Of a stretch of DNA of 64,000 nucleotides, positions 53,076-61,760 are shown one piece after another. Within the stretch, counting starts at the first letter, position 1. The number at the start of each line of letters is the position of its first letter. The stretch spans positions 744,001 through 808,000 of the forward strand of contig NZ_FOBG01000002.1 of NCBI RefSeq assembly GCF_900109645.1, given 5' to 3'. A program made the position numbers and the translations under genes. Under the pieces are notes generated by a model that saw only the letters and a program-made list of their open reading frames with translations, was not told the origin of the DNA and ran no database searches. Source of the stretch: Duganella sp. CF402 (GTDB lineage Bacteria; Pseudomonadota; Gammaproteobacteria; Burkholderiales; Burkholderiaceae_D).

Positions 53076-54374
53076 ATGGAGACGAACAAGCAAGGCGCCC
53101 AAAGCATCACCAGCCGCTGGACCATCCTCGGCTTGCTGGCGATCGGTGTACTGATTTCCTTCATCGACCGCACCAGTATTTCGTCGGCGCTGGCGGACCA
53201 TAACTTCGTGAAGGAGTTCGACCTGTCGAGTGTGGATCGCGGCTGGATCAATGCCGCCTTCTTCTGGTCCTACGGCCTGTTCCAGATTCCGATGGGCGTG
53301 GTGGCGGACCGTTACGGCGTCAAGTGGCCGTACGCGATCTGCTTCGCCGCCTGGTGCCTGGCGACGGCGGCGATGGGCGCGGTAACGGCCCTGGGCAGCC
53401 TGGTAATGATGCGCCTGATCATCGGCGCGACCGAAGCCATCGTGATCCCGGCCAGCTACCGCTGGATCCGCAACAACTTCGACGAGAGCCAGAACGGTCT
53501 CGCCGTCGGGATTCTGGCGATGGGCAACAAGTTCGGTCCCGCCATCGGCGCGCCGGTGGGCGCCTGGCTGATCGTCAACTACTCGTGGAACATCATGTTC
53601 ATCGCCACCGGCATCGCCGGCCTGCTGTGGCTGGCGCCGTGGCTGGGCCTGGTGCGCAACGACTTCCCCAACAAGGAGCAACTGGCCACCGCCAAGCGCA
53701 AGGCCTCGTCAGTGACGTTTGGCGCGATCTTGTCCAGCCCGGTCGTATGGGGCGGCATGATTACCAACTTCTGCTACGGCTACTTCACCTTTTACTGCAT
53801 GAGCTGGATGCCGGCCTACCTGGTCGAGCAGCGCGGCCTGTCGCTGGCCAAGTCGGGCCTGTACACCTTCTTCAGCTTTGCCGGCATCGCCATCGTGGCC
53901 GCCATCGCTGGCTGGGCGGCGGACCGCGTGATCGCCCGTGGCGGCAATCCGGTGCTGGTGCGCAAGGCCTTCATCATCGCCGGTTTCATCGGCGGTTGCA
54001 CGGTGCTGCTGGGAGCGTATGCGGACACGCTGGAAATGGCGCTGTTCTGGAACGTGCTGTCGCTGTCGCTGCTGGGACTGGCCACCGCCAACAACCTTGC
54101 CCTGTCGCGCCTGACGCTGATCCCCAAGCAAGCCATCGGCGCAGTCACCGGCGTGCAGCAGGTCGCAACCTCGCTGGCCGGCGGCGTGGCGGCGAGCCTG
54201 TCGGGCTGGCTGCTGCACATCAGCGGCAGCTATGACTTGCCGATGATGGTGATCTTCGTTTTCCTGATTATCGGCGCGGTCGCCACCGCCATCCTGTTCC
54301 GTCCTGAATGGGCGCCAAAAGTTACCGAGCCTAAGCAAACAACTCCAGACGGCGTGCAGAAAACCGCAGCCTGA
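53076..54374 (+). CDS. MFS transporter, anion:cation symporter type
   Basis: This 432-residue integral membrane protein has twelve predicted helices. The first loop motif is DRTSISSAL after TM1; GVVADRYGVKWP is the loop 2-3 signature. TEAIVIPASYRWIRNNFDESQNGLA is typical of the ACS family (hexuronate, phthalate and other organic anion importers). Placed among the catabolic enzymes, it is the probable inner-membrane importer of the aromatic acid by proton symport. Confidence 0.88.
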   Translation: METNKQGAQSITSRWTILGLLAIGVLISFIDRTSISSALADHNFVKEFDLSSVDRGWINAAFFWSYGLFQIPMGVVADRYGVKWPYAICFAAWCLATAAMGAVTALGSLVMMRLIIGATEAIVIPASYRWIRNNFDESQNGLAVGILAMGNKFGPAIGAPVGAWLIVNYSWNIMFIATGIAGLLWLAPWLGLVRNDFPNKEQLATAKRKASSVTFGAILSSPVVWGGMITNFCYGYFTFYCMSWMPAYLVEQRGLSLAKSGLYTFFSFAGIAIVAAIAGWAADRVIARGGNPVLVRKAFIIAGFIGGCTVLLGAYADTLEMALFWNVLSLSLLGLATANNLALSRLTLIPKQAIGAVTGVQQVATSLAGGVAASLSGWLLHISGSYDLPMMVIFVFLIIGAVATAILFRPEWAPKVTEPKQTTPDGVQKTAA

Positions 54375-54401
54375 CACACAAAACACATAGAGGAAATACT
54401 C

Positions 54402-55388
54402 ATGGCAAAAATCGTATTCGGCATGGCCGTACCGCACAGTGGCATGCTGGGCCAGGCGCCAGAAGACTGGCTCAAAAATGGCGAACGCGACCGCAACAAT
54501 CCTGAGCTGTGGTTCCAGAACCGCACCTGGACCTATCCGGAATTGGAAGCCCACCGTGGCGCGGCGTTTGAAAAGTACCTGACCATCAAGGAACGCACCG
54601 CGCGCGCCGCCCGCTGCCGCGCCGCGCTGGACAAGATGGCTGAAGCCTACCGCGAAGCCAAGATCGACGTGGCCATCATCCTCGGCAAGGACCAGAAGGA
54701 AATCTTCCTCGACTTCTCGCCGTCGATCGCCATCTACAGCGGCGCCGAAGTGCACAACGGCCCGCCGCAGCGCTCGGTGTATGCGCCGGATCACCACGTC
54801 ACCCACCCGTGCCATCCGGAGCTGGCCAAGCACCTGATCGACAGCTTCCAGAAAGAAGGCTTCGACCTGACCGACCTGTTCCAGTGGCCGGACAACGTGT
54901 GGATGAAACCGCTGCCGGAATACCCGGTCGCGCCGCACGCCTACAGCTTCGTCTACCACCAGATCATGGACGACAACCCGCCGCCGCACGTGCCGGTCAT
55001 CATGAATTGCTTCTACCCGCCGACCCAGCCGTCGATGGCGCGCTGCATCGAGTTCGGTCGCGTGCTGCGCGATGCGATCAAGGCCTGGCCTGCCGATGTA
55101 CGCGTCGGCATCTTCGCCTCGGGCGGCCTGTCGCACTTCGTCAACGACGAAGAGTTCGATCACAAGATCATGAAGATGCTGGGCGAGTACGACTACGACG
55201 GGCTGGCCGCCGTACCGGACGGCTACTACCAGTCCGGCACTTCGGAAATCAAGCTGTACGTCAGCGTGATGAAGGCGCTGGAAGAAACCGGCGCCGAGAT
55301 GACCCTGGTCGACTACGTACCGTGCTGGCGCACCGCCGCCGGTACAGGCGAGGGCATGGGCTTCATGTACTGGAACGCTGAAAAATAA
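54402..55388 (+). CDS. LigB-type class III extradiol ring-cleavage dioxygenase
   Basis: This 328-residue protein has the LigB fold. Iron ligands are expected at H12 (AVPHSG) and at the His of DHHVTHPCHPEL, with the conserved VIMNCFYPPTQPS and FASGGLSHFVNDEEFDHKI (in part). It lacks a separate LigA subunit gene. Sequence and length recall the 3-O-methylgallate/gallate dioxygenase branch (DesZ-like). Cleavage of a gallate-type ring would give 4-oxalomesaconate, the LigJ substrate. It is preceded by AGAGGAA. Confidence 0.85.
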   Translation: MAKIVFGMAVPHSGMLGQAPEDWLKNGERDRNNPELWFQNRTWTYPELEAHRGAAFEKYLTIKERTARAARCRAALDKMAEAYREAKIDVAIILGKDQKEIFLDFSPSIAIYSGAEVHNGPPQRSVYAPDHHVTHPCHPELAKHLIDSFQKEGFDLTDLFQWPDNVWMKPLPEYPVAPHAYSFVYHQIMDDNPPPHVPVIMNCFYPPTQPSMARCIEFGRVLRDAIKAWPADVRVGIFASGGLSHFVNDEEFDHKIMKMLGEYDYDGLAAVPDGYYQSGTSEIKLYVSVMKALEETGAEMTLVDYVPCWRTAAGTGEGMGFMYWNAEK

Positions 55389-55406
55389 CTAATCCAAGAG
55401 GACATC

Positions 55407-56264
55407 ATGAGCAATACCCGTTTGAATGGCATCATCCGCGCCTGGGAACAAGGCAAAGTCGCGTTCACCGCGTTTTCGAAAATCGACAAGCAATCCGCCA
55501 TCGACATGAGCGACGCGCCGTATGACGGCATCGTGTTCGAAATGGAGCACAACCCGTACGACGTGTCGGCACTGGGCGACTCGCTGCAGTACCTGCTGAA
55601 CCGCAAGCAGATCGCCACCTCCGGCTCGCTGGCGCCGCAGGTGACCCCGCTGGCCCGCATTCCGGCCAATGGCGTCGAGATGAACCAGTCGTTCGCCAAG
55701 CAGGTGCTGGATCGCGGCGTGTACGGCGTCATCACGCCGCACGTGGCGACTGTGGAGCAGGCTTACAACGCGGTGGCTTCTTGCCGTTATGCGCGTCCAA
55801 AAAATGCACCGCTGTACGAGCCAAAAGGCGTGCGTGGCGACGGCCCAATGAACGCCTCGCGCTATTGGGGCCTGACCCAGCAGGAGTACTACGCCAAGGC
55901 CGATGTCTGGCCGCTGAATCCAAACGGCGAAATCCTGTGCGGCCTGATGATCGAATCGACGCAAGCGATCGAGAACCTGGACGACATGCTGGCCAATGTG
56001 CCGGGCATCGGCTTTGTGCTGATCGGCGAAGGCGACCTGTCGCAGGAACTGGGCCTGGCGCGCCAGTACGACCACCCTGAAGTGCTGGCCGCAATGGCGC
56101 AGATCGTGGCAACCTGCCACAAGCACGGCGTCAAGGTCGGCAATCCGCACGTCACCGCCGCCAACTACGAACGTCTGCTCAAGGAAGGCTATAGCTTCCT
56201 GATGTCGGCGCCGCAGCGCAGCTATGGCGTGATCGGCAAGGCACGCGAAATGGCGGGGTACTAA
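55407..56264 (+). CDS. HpcH/HpaI family class II aldolase
   Basis: This 285-residue pyruvate-aldolase-fold protein has the family pieces FSKIDKQSAIDM, GIVFEMEHNPYD, the active-site Arg in PLARIPANG, VYGVITPHV, LMIESTQAIENLDDML and a metal-binding Asp in IGEGDLSQELG. Class II members retro-aldol-cleave 4-hydroxy-2-oxo acids to pyruvate. Here it could split 4-carboxy-4-hydroxy-2-oxoadipate to pyruvate and oxaloacetate, a step usually done by the unrelated LigK/GalC aldolase, which is absent. The next gene starts 1 base after its stop. Confidence 0.85.
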   Translation: MSNTRLNGIIRAWEQGKVAFTAFSKIDKQSAIDMSDAPYDGIVFEMEHNPYDVSALGDSLQYLLNRKQIATSGSLAPQVTPLARIPANGVEMNQSFAKQVLDRGVYGVITPHVATVEQAYNAVASCRYARPKNAPLYEPKGVRGDGPMNASRYWGLTQQEYYAKADVWPLNPNGEILCGLMIESTQAIENLDDMLANVPGIGFVLIGEGDLSQELGLARQYDHPEVLAAMAQIVATCHKHGVKVGNPHVTAANYERLLKEGYSFLMSAPQRSYGVIGKAREMAGY

Positions 56265-56265
56265 G

Positions 56266-57816
56266 ATGAACGGCGCCGAAAGCCTGGTCAAGACATTGAC
56301 CGACCAGGGTGTTGATATCTGCTTCGCCAATCCCGGCACCTCGGAGATGCACTTCCTGAAGGCGCTGGAGAATCCGCGCATGAAGTCCGTGCTGTGCCTG
56401 TTCGAGGGTGTATGCACCGGCGCGGCGGACGGCTACTACCGCATGAAGGGCACGCCAGCATCGACGCTGCTGCACCTCGGCCCCGGCCTGGCGAACGGGC
56501 TGGCGAACATCCACAACGCCAAGCGCGCATCGTCGGGCATGGTCAACATCGTGGGCGAGCATTCGGCGTCGCACCTGAAGTACGATCCGCCGCTGACTTC
56601 GGATATCGAAGGCCTGGCGCGTCCGCTCAGCCATTGGGTGCGCCGCTCCGAGAGTTCGGCCTCCGTGGCATGGGACGTAGCGACCGCCATCGCCAAAGCC
56701 AGCGAGCATCCGGCCCAGATCGCCACGCTGCTGCTGCCGGGCGACACCTCGTGGCAGGAAGCGGGCGAGCAACCGCTGCTGCCGCCGATCACCGCGCCAC
56801 AGATCAAGCGCCCCGAGCCGGCGCGCATCGAAGCCATCGCCAAGGTGCTGCGCTCGGGTGAGCCGGCGCTGGTGATCCTCGCCAACCGCGCCACCCGTGG
56901 CCGCGCGGTGGAGCTGGCCGGCAAGCTGAAGGCCGCTACCGGCTGCCGTCTGGCGACCCAGTTCTTCACCTCGCGCATCGAACGCGGTGCGGGCCGCGTG
57001 ACGCTGGAACGCATCCCTTATGCCGTGCCGCAAGCGCTGGAATTCCTCAAAGGCTTCAAGCACATCATCACGCTGGAAACCACCGAGCCGATCGCCTTCT
57101 TCAGCTACCCGGACAAGCCGAGCCTGCTGAAAGCACCGGGCACGATGGTCCACACGCTGGCCGAAGCCGACGAAGACAGCGAAGCCGCGCTCGACATGCT
57201 GCTCTACGCGCTGGACGCAGGCGGCGCGCAAGCCATCCTGCAACAGCGCGCCGAAGCCGTCATCCCGCAAGGCGCATTGAACCCGGCCAGCATCGCCGCC
57301 GCACTGGCAGCCGCACTGCCCGAACACTGCATCCTGGTCGACGAATCGCTGACCACCGGCCGCGAAACAATGGGCCTGACCGTGGGCGCCGCCCCGCACG
57401 ATCTGATCAACAACATGGGCGGCTCCATCGGCTACGGCACCCCGGTCGCCACCGGCGCCGCGCTGGCCTGCCCGGACCGCCGCGTGTTCTGCATGGTCGG
57501 CGACGGCAGCGCCATGTACACCATCCAGTCGCTGTGGACGCAAGCGCGCGAAGGCCTGAACGTCACCACCATCATCTTCGCCAACAACAGCTACGCGATC
57601 CTGAAAGCCGAATACGCCAACATGGGCGCCGGCGCACCGGGCCCGCAAGCGCTGGCCATGATCGACATCGACAAGCCGCGCATCGACTGGCTGGCAATGG
57701 CCAAGAGCATGGGCGTGCCCGCCGTGGCGGTCGATACCGCCGAAGGCTTCTACAAAGCCATGCACAACTCCACGCGCGAACAGGGTCCGACCCTGATTGA
57801 AGTCCGCCTGTACTAA
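56266..57816 (+). CDS. Thiamine-diphosphate enzyme of the acetolactate synthase/benzoylformate decarboxylase family
   Basis: This 516-residue protein has three domains. The PYR domain has the conserved Glu in CLFEGVCTGAADGYYR (about residue 47), with a central domain and a PP domain with MVGDGSAMYTIQSLW...FANNSYAIL (GDG-x-NN motif, about 405-435). It is shorter than true acetolactate synthases and lacks their FAD-region features. Its N-terminal FANPGTSEMHFLKAL is like the decarboxylase branch. It probably decarboxylates or carboligates a 2-oxo acid made in the pathway. The exact reaction is unknown. Confidence 0.85.
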   Translation: MNGAESLVKTLTDQGVDICFANPGTSEMHFLKALENPRMKSVLCLFEGVCTGAADGYYRMKGTPASTLLHLGPGLANGLANIHNAKRASSGMVNIVGEHSASHLKYDPPLTSDIEGLARPLSHWVRRSESSASVAWDVATAIAKASEHPAQIATLLLPGDTSWQEAGEQPLLPPITAPQIKRPEPARIEAIAKVLRSGEPALVILANRATRGRAVELAGKLKAATGCRLATQFFTSRIERGAGRVTLERIPYAVPQALEFLKGFKHIITLETTEPIAFFSYPDKPSLLKAPGTMVHTLAEADEDSEAALDMLLYALDAGGAQAILQQRAEAVIPQGALNPASIAAALAAALPEHCILVDESLTTGRETMGLTVGAAPHDLINNMGGSIGYGTPVATGAALACPDRRVFCMVGDGSAMYTIQSLWTQAREGLNVTTIIFANNSYAILKAEYANMGAGAPGPQALAMIDIDKPRIDWLAMAKSMGVPAVAVDTAEGFYKAMHNSTREQGPTLIEVRLY

Positions 57817-57829
57817 TCAAGGAACCACT

Positions 57830-58708
57830 ATGACCACCGTATTACGCACCAACCTCTCCGAATACAAAGTCACCAAGGCACTGCTGGACGGCCGCATCAC
57901 GTCCGACATCGTCAAGCTGGACTTCTGCGGTCCTACGCCTGCGCACAACGGCTTCAAGGCGATGGTGCGCGAGAACCAGTTCGACGCCGGTGAACTGGCC
58001 ATCGTCACCTTCCTGCAAGCCAAGGCTTACGGCAAGCCGTACGTGCTGCTGCCGGCGCCGATCTCGGGCCGCTTCCAGCACCACTGCGCCGGTTTCAATA
58101 TCGACTTCGGCCACCTCGATCCGAAAGATATCGAAGGCAAGGAAGTCGGCGTGCGCACCTACACCCAGACCACCGCGCTGTGGATACGCGGCATCCTGCG
58201 CCATGAATACGGCGTGGACCTGGACAAAGTCCTGTGGCGCACGCTGGGCGACGGCCACTTGGCCGAATACACCGATCCGGAAAACTGCAAGCGCCTGCCG
58301 GCCGGTTCCTCGATTCCGGACCTGATGATGAAAGGCGAACTGGCCGCAGCCCTGCTGGGCGAGGACATGCCGAAGGACGAGCGCGTACGCACGCTGGTAC
58401 CGGATGCCCATAACGCCGCACTGAAATGGTTCGAGCGCGAAAACGTGGTGCCGGTCAATCACTTCTTCGTGGTGCATGAAGACGTGTCGAAGAAGAACCC
58501 GGACGTGGTGCGCGAAATCTACCGAATGATTATCCAGGGCCGCCAGCAAGCCGAAGGCGGCGTGCCAGCGATCTTCCCGCCGATCGGGCTGGAAGCCAAC
58601 CGCAAGGGCATCCAGCTGGCCATCGACTGGGCGCTCGATCAAAAGATTATCCCGCGACGCTTGTCTGTCGACGAACTGTTCGACGACATCACCGGCAGTC
58701 TCGGATAA
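57830..58708 (+). CDS. 4,5-dihydroxyphthalate decarboxylase-family protein, copy 2
   Basis: This 292-residue protein is a distant paralogue of the protein at 50198-51163. Both share a central FKAMVRENQFDAGELAI / FRRMVRDVEFDVCELAP segment, YGKPYVLLP / YGAPFVGLP, and DIEGKEVGVRTYTQTTALWIRGIL / DLEGKKVGVRAYSVTTGVWNRQVL (in part). It has no signal peptide. AAGGA precedes the ATG at 57830. Having two copies suggests two decarboxylation steps, two substrates or a hetero-oligomer. It is the last gene before a palindromic repeat. Confidence 0.78.
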   Translation: MTTVLRTNLSEYKVTKALLDGRITSDIVKLDFCGPTPAHNGFKAMVRENQFDAGELAIVTFLQAKAYGKPYVLLPAPISGRFQHHCAGFNIDFGHLDPKDIEGKEVGVRTYTQTTALWIRGILRHEYGVDLDKVLWRTLGDGHLAEYTDPENCKRLPAGSSIPDLMMKGELAAALLGEDMPKDERVRTLVPDAHNAALKWFERENVVPVNHFFVVHEDVSKKNPDVVREIYRMIIQGRQQAEGGVPAIFPPIGLEANRKGIQLAIDWALDQKIIPRRLSVDELFDDITGSLG

Positions 58709-58709
58709 A

Positions 58710-58803
58710 CGTCATTCCGGCGCAGGCGGACGGTCCGCCGGTGCGGTCCATAGAACGCTGGCTAGCATGCTCAGCATGGGTTCCGGCCTTCGCCGGAACG
58801 ACG
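58710..58803. repeat. Intergenic palindromic repeat (REP-like), copy 2
   Basis: The outer arm pieces CGTCATTCCGGCG (58710-58722) and CGCCGGAACGACG (58791-58803) are inverted. The inner spacer keeps ATAGAACGCTGG and CTCAGCATGG as in copy 1 at 49023-49106. The left arm carries an extra GGACGGTCCGCCGG insertion. It begins 1 base after the stop of copy 2 of the decarboxylase-like gene and may separate two transcription units. Confidence 0.82.
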
Positions 58804-58834
58804 CGGTTCACTTCACAACAACAACGGAGACAAA

Positions 58835-60400
58835 ATGAAGAAATTGGCAATCGCATCCGCCATCGCAATGATGGCGGGTGGCGCGGCACATGCAGCGGAT
58901 CTGAACCCAGGCGGTGACTGGCAGATCCGCTGGGACAACACCCTGAAATACAGCGCCGGCGCGCGCGTGGAGTCGGCCAATCCGGCGCTGACCACCGGCG
59001 CCGCCAAGGTCAACAACGACGACGGTGACCGCAACTTCAGCACCGGCCTGATCTCCAGCCGCTACGACCTGCTGACCGAGTTCGATATCCAGAAGGACGG
59101 CTTCGGCCTGCGCCTGTCCGGCGCGGCGTGGTACGACTCGGTGTACAACCAGAACACCTCCAACAGCTCGGCTGCCACCAGCAACAACCTGAGCCGTCCA
59201 GTCAGCTGGTTCTCGCCAGAGACCGCCCGCATCGCCGGCCGCAACGCCGAGATGCTGGACTGGTTCGTCTTCGGCCACAACCAGATCGGCGACGCCAACC
59301 TGTCGTACCGCCTCGGCCAACACTCGCTGATCTGGGGCACCACGCTGTTCTTCGGCATGAACGGCATCGCCAAGGGCATGGCGCCGATCGACCTGTACAA
59401 GCTGTCGATTCCGGGCACGCAGGCCAAGGAAACCACCATCCCAGTGCCGCAGCTGTCCAGCACTTTGCAGCTGACCAACGACACCAGCGTCGAAGCCTAC
59501 GTGCAGTTCAAGTATCGCCCGACCCGCTTGCATCCGGCCGGCAGCTACCTGAGCTCGACCGACATGCTGGGCGACGGCGCGGAAGCGATTTACGCCGGTC
59601 CGCTCAAGCTGACCAATATGGGCCTTGCCAAAGGCGACCTGTCGAACAACTTCGGCCTGGCGCTGAACACCCGCAGCGAACTGCTGGACGCCGACCTCGG
59701 CTTCTACGCCCTGCGCTACAACGACACCTCGACGCAAGTGGTCACGCAAGCCGCCACCCGCCGCTACTACCTCGCGGTGCCGAACGGCGTGAAGATGGTC
59801 GGCGCCAGCGTATCGCGTCTGGTGGGCATTGCCAACGTCGGCTTCGAAGCCTCGGTGCGCGATGGCCAGACGCTGAACGCCAAGCAAGGCACGGTGGTGC
59901 TGCCGGTCGGCCAGACTGCGGACTGGTTGAACAATAACACGCCGTATCCAACCGGCCGTACCGCGCACCTGAACCTGTCCACCACCATCGTCAGCGGCGC
60001 AACCGCAGCATGGGATGGCCTGAGCGTGGTGGGCGAGCTGTCGGGCAACCACCTGTTGAGCGTGAAGGAAAACGTCGCCAAGGTCGATACCACGCTGAAC
60101 AAAACCGCCTACGGCGGCCGCGTGGTGTTCACGCCGACCTGGTATCAAGTGCTGTCCGGCCTCGACCTCAGCACCCCGGTGAATGTGGGCTGGGCGTTCA
60201 AGGGCCGTTCGGTGATCGATACTGCGTTCCCGTTCTCCGGCAGCCCGGATAAGGGCGGCGAGCTCGCGGTCGGCGTCACCGGCACCTACCTGACCAAGTA
60301 CATCGCCAACGTAACCTTCATCAACTATCGCGGCAAGACCACCAGCCAGCCGCTGCTGGATCGCGACTACGTGCGTTTCAGCCTGCAAACCAGCTTCTGA
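58835..60400 (+). CDS. DUF1302 family outer-membrane protein
   Basis: This 521-residue protein has a signal peptide (MKKLAIASAIAMMAGGAAHA). A long run of amphipathic beta strands ends in a terminal aromatic residue (FSLQTSF), as expected for a beta-barrel outer-membrane protein. DUF1302 genes typically stand beside DUF1329 genes, as here. Proposed role: outer-membrane passage of a hydrophobic or aromatic substrate. GGAG precedes the ATG. The exact function in the family is not established. Confidence 0.88.
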   Translation: MKKLAIASAIAMMAGGAAHAADLNPGGDWQIRWDNTLKYSAGARVESANPALTTGAAKVNNDDGDRNFSTGLISSRYDLLTEFDIQKDGFGLRLSGAAWYDSVYNQNTSNSSAATSNNLSRPVSWFSPETARIAGRNAEMLDWFVFGHNQIGDANLSYRLGQHSLIWGTTLFFGMNGIAKGMAPIDLYKLSIPGTQAKETTIPVPQLSSTLQLTNDTSVEAYVQFKYRPTRLHPAGSYLSSTDMLGDGAEAIYAGPLKLTNMGLAKGDLSNNFGLALNTRSELLDADLGFYALRYNDTSTQVVTQAATRRYYLAVPNGVKMVGASVSRLVGIANVGFEASVRDGQTLNAKQGTVVLPVGQTADWLNNNTPYPTGRTAHLNLSTTIVSGATAAWDGLSVVGELSGNHLLSVKENVAKVDTTLNKTAYGGRVVFTPTWYQVLSGLDLSTPVNVGWAFKGRSVIDTAFPFSGSPDKGGELAVGVTGTYLTKYIANVTFINYRGKTTSQPLLDRDYVRFSLQTSF

Positions 60401-60418
60401 TCAAGAGGAGACATTCAG

Positions 60419-61759
60419 ATGAAAAAGAACATTCGCAACCTGATGGCCGTCAGCCTGGCCACCATCGTCGCCAGCGCTTTTGCGCAAGCGCCTAACCTGA
60501 AATCCGGCACGCTGACGCCGATGGGCGCCGAGCGCGCCGCCAACAAGGACGGTTCGATTCCGGCATGGGACGGCAAGGCCGTTGACACCAAACCGGGCGC
60601 GGACAACAAACGTCCGGATCCCTACGCGGCCGAGAAGCCGATCGCTTCGATCACCAACGCCAACGTGGCGCAATACGCCGACAAGCTGAGCGACGGCACC
60701 AAGGCGCTGCTGGCCAAATTGCCTGGCCTGCGCATCGACGTGTACCCATCGCACCGCAGCGCGGTGTTCTCGCAGGCGATCTATGATGCAGTAGCAGCCA
60801 ACGCGACCCGCGCCAAGCTGACCAACGGCGGCCTGACGGTGGAAGGCGCTTACGGCGGCATTCCATTCCCGGTACCAAAGAACGGCCATGAAGCGCTGTG
60901 GAATCACATGCTCAGTTATCGCGGCCAGCTGACCACTTTCACCGCCGACAAATACGTGATGACCGCCAACGGCGACCGCGTGCTGACCAATCGCCAGAAG
61001 ACCAGCCTGGCCTATCCGTACTATGACCCGAAAGGCAAGGCGGACGGCTTCAGCGGCGAGTGGGCGCGTGCGCGTCTGGACGTGACCGAGCCGCCAGCCA
61101 ATGCCGGCCAGGCATTGATGACCATCGACTACGTGGACAACTACAGCAAGCCGAAAGACGGCTGGCAGTATGTGCCGGGCCAGCGCCGCGTGCGCAAGTC
61201 GCCCTCGCTGGTGTATGACACGCCGGACGCATCAGCGGCAGGTCTGGCCAACTTCGATGACGTGAACCTGTTCATCGGTGCGCAAGACCGTTACGAAGTG
61301 AAGCTGATCGGCAAGAAGGAAATCTACATCCCGTACAACAACAACGGTTTGTTCCGCAAGCCGGTGAATGCGGTGATCGGCAAGGGCGCGCTGAATCCGG
61401 ACGCCGTGCGTTGGGAACTGCATCGCGTGTGGGTGCTGGAAGCTTCGCTGGCCAAGGACAAGCGCAACGTGGCGGCCAAGCGTCGCCTGTATCTGGATGA
61501 GGATACCTGGCAAGCGGTGCTGGCCGATACCTGGGATGCGCAAGGCAAGCTGTGGAAGACCGGCCAGGCCTTCACCCTGCTGGCTGGCGACGAGCCATCG
61601 GCGAGCACCCTGAGCTACACCTGGTTCGACCTGCTGTCGGGCGGCTGGGTGTACGCGGCGGCGATCAACGAAACCGGCGGCGTGTCGTATCAGGACTACG
61701 ATGCCAAGCAGCTGACCAAGTTCACCTCCAGCGCACTGGCAAGCGGCGGCGTGCGTTGA
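60419..61759 (+). CDS. DUF1329 family exported protein
   Basis: This 446-residue periplasmic or lipoprotein-like protein has a signal peptide (about 1-22, ending ASAFAQ) and the DUF1329 signature pieces LTPMGAERAANKDGSIPAWDG, GQRRVRKSPSLVYDTP, ELHRVWVLEASLA and RRLYLDEDTWQAVLAD. The fold is thought to be LolA/LolB-like, able to hold a hydrophobic ligand. It follows DUF1302 by 18 bases; the YCF48 gene begins 1 base after its stop. Confidence 0.92.
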   Translation: MKKNIRNLMAVSLATIVASAFAQAPNLKSGTLTPMGAERAANKDGSIPAWDGKAVDTKPGADNKRPDPYAAEKPIASITNANVAQYADKLSDGTKALLAKLPGLRIDVYPSHRSAVFSQAIYDAVAANATRAKLTNGGLTVEGAYGGIPFPVPKNGHEALWNHMLSYRGQLTTFTADKYVMTANGDRVLTNRQKTSLAYPYYDPKGKADGFSGEWARARLDVTEPPANAGQALMTIDYVDNYSKPKDGWQYVPGQRRVRKSPSLVYDTPDASAAGLANFDDVNLFIGAQDRYEVKLIGKKEIYIPYNNNGLFRKPVNAVIGKGALNPDAVRWELHRVWVLEASLAKDKRNVAAKRRLYLDEDTWQAVLADTWDAQGKLWKTGQAFTLLAGDEPSASTLSYTWFDLLSGGWVYAAAINETGGVSYQDYDAKQLTKFTSSALASGGVR

Positions 61760-61760
61760 T

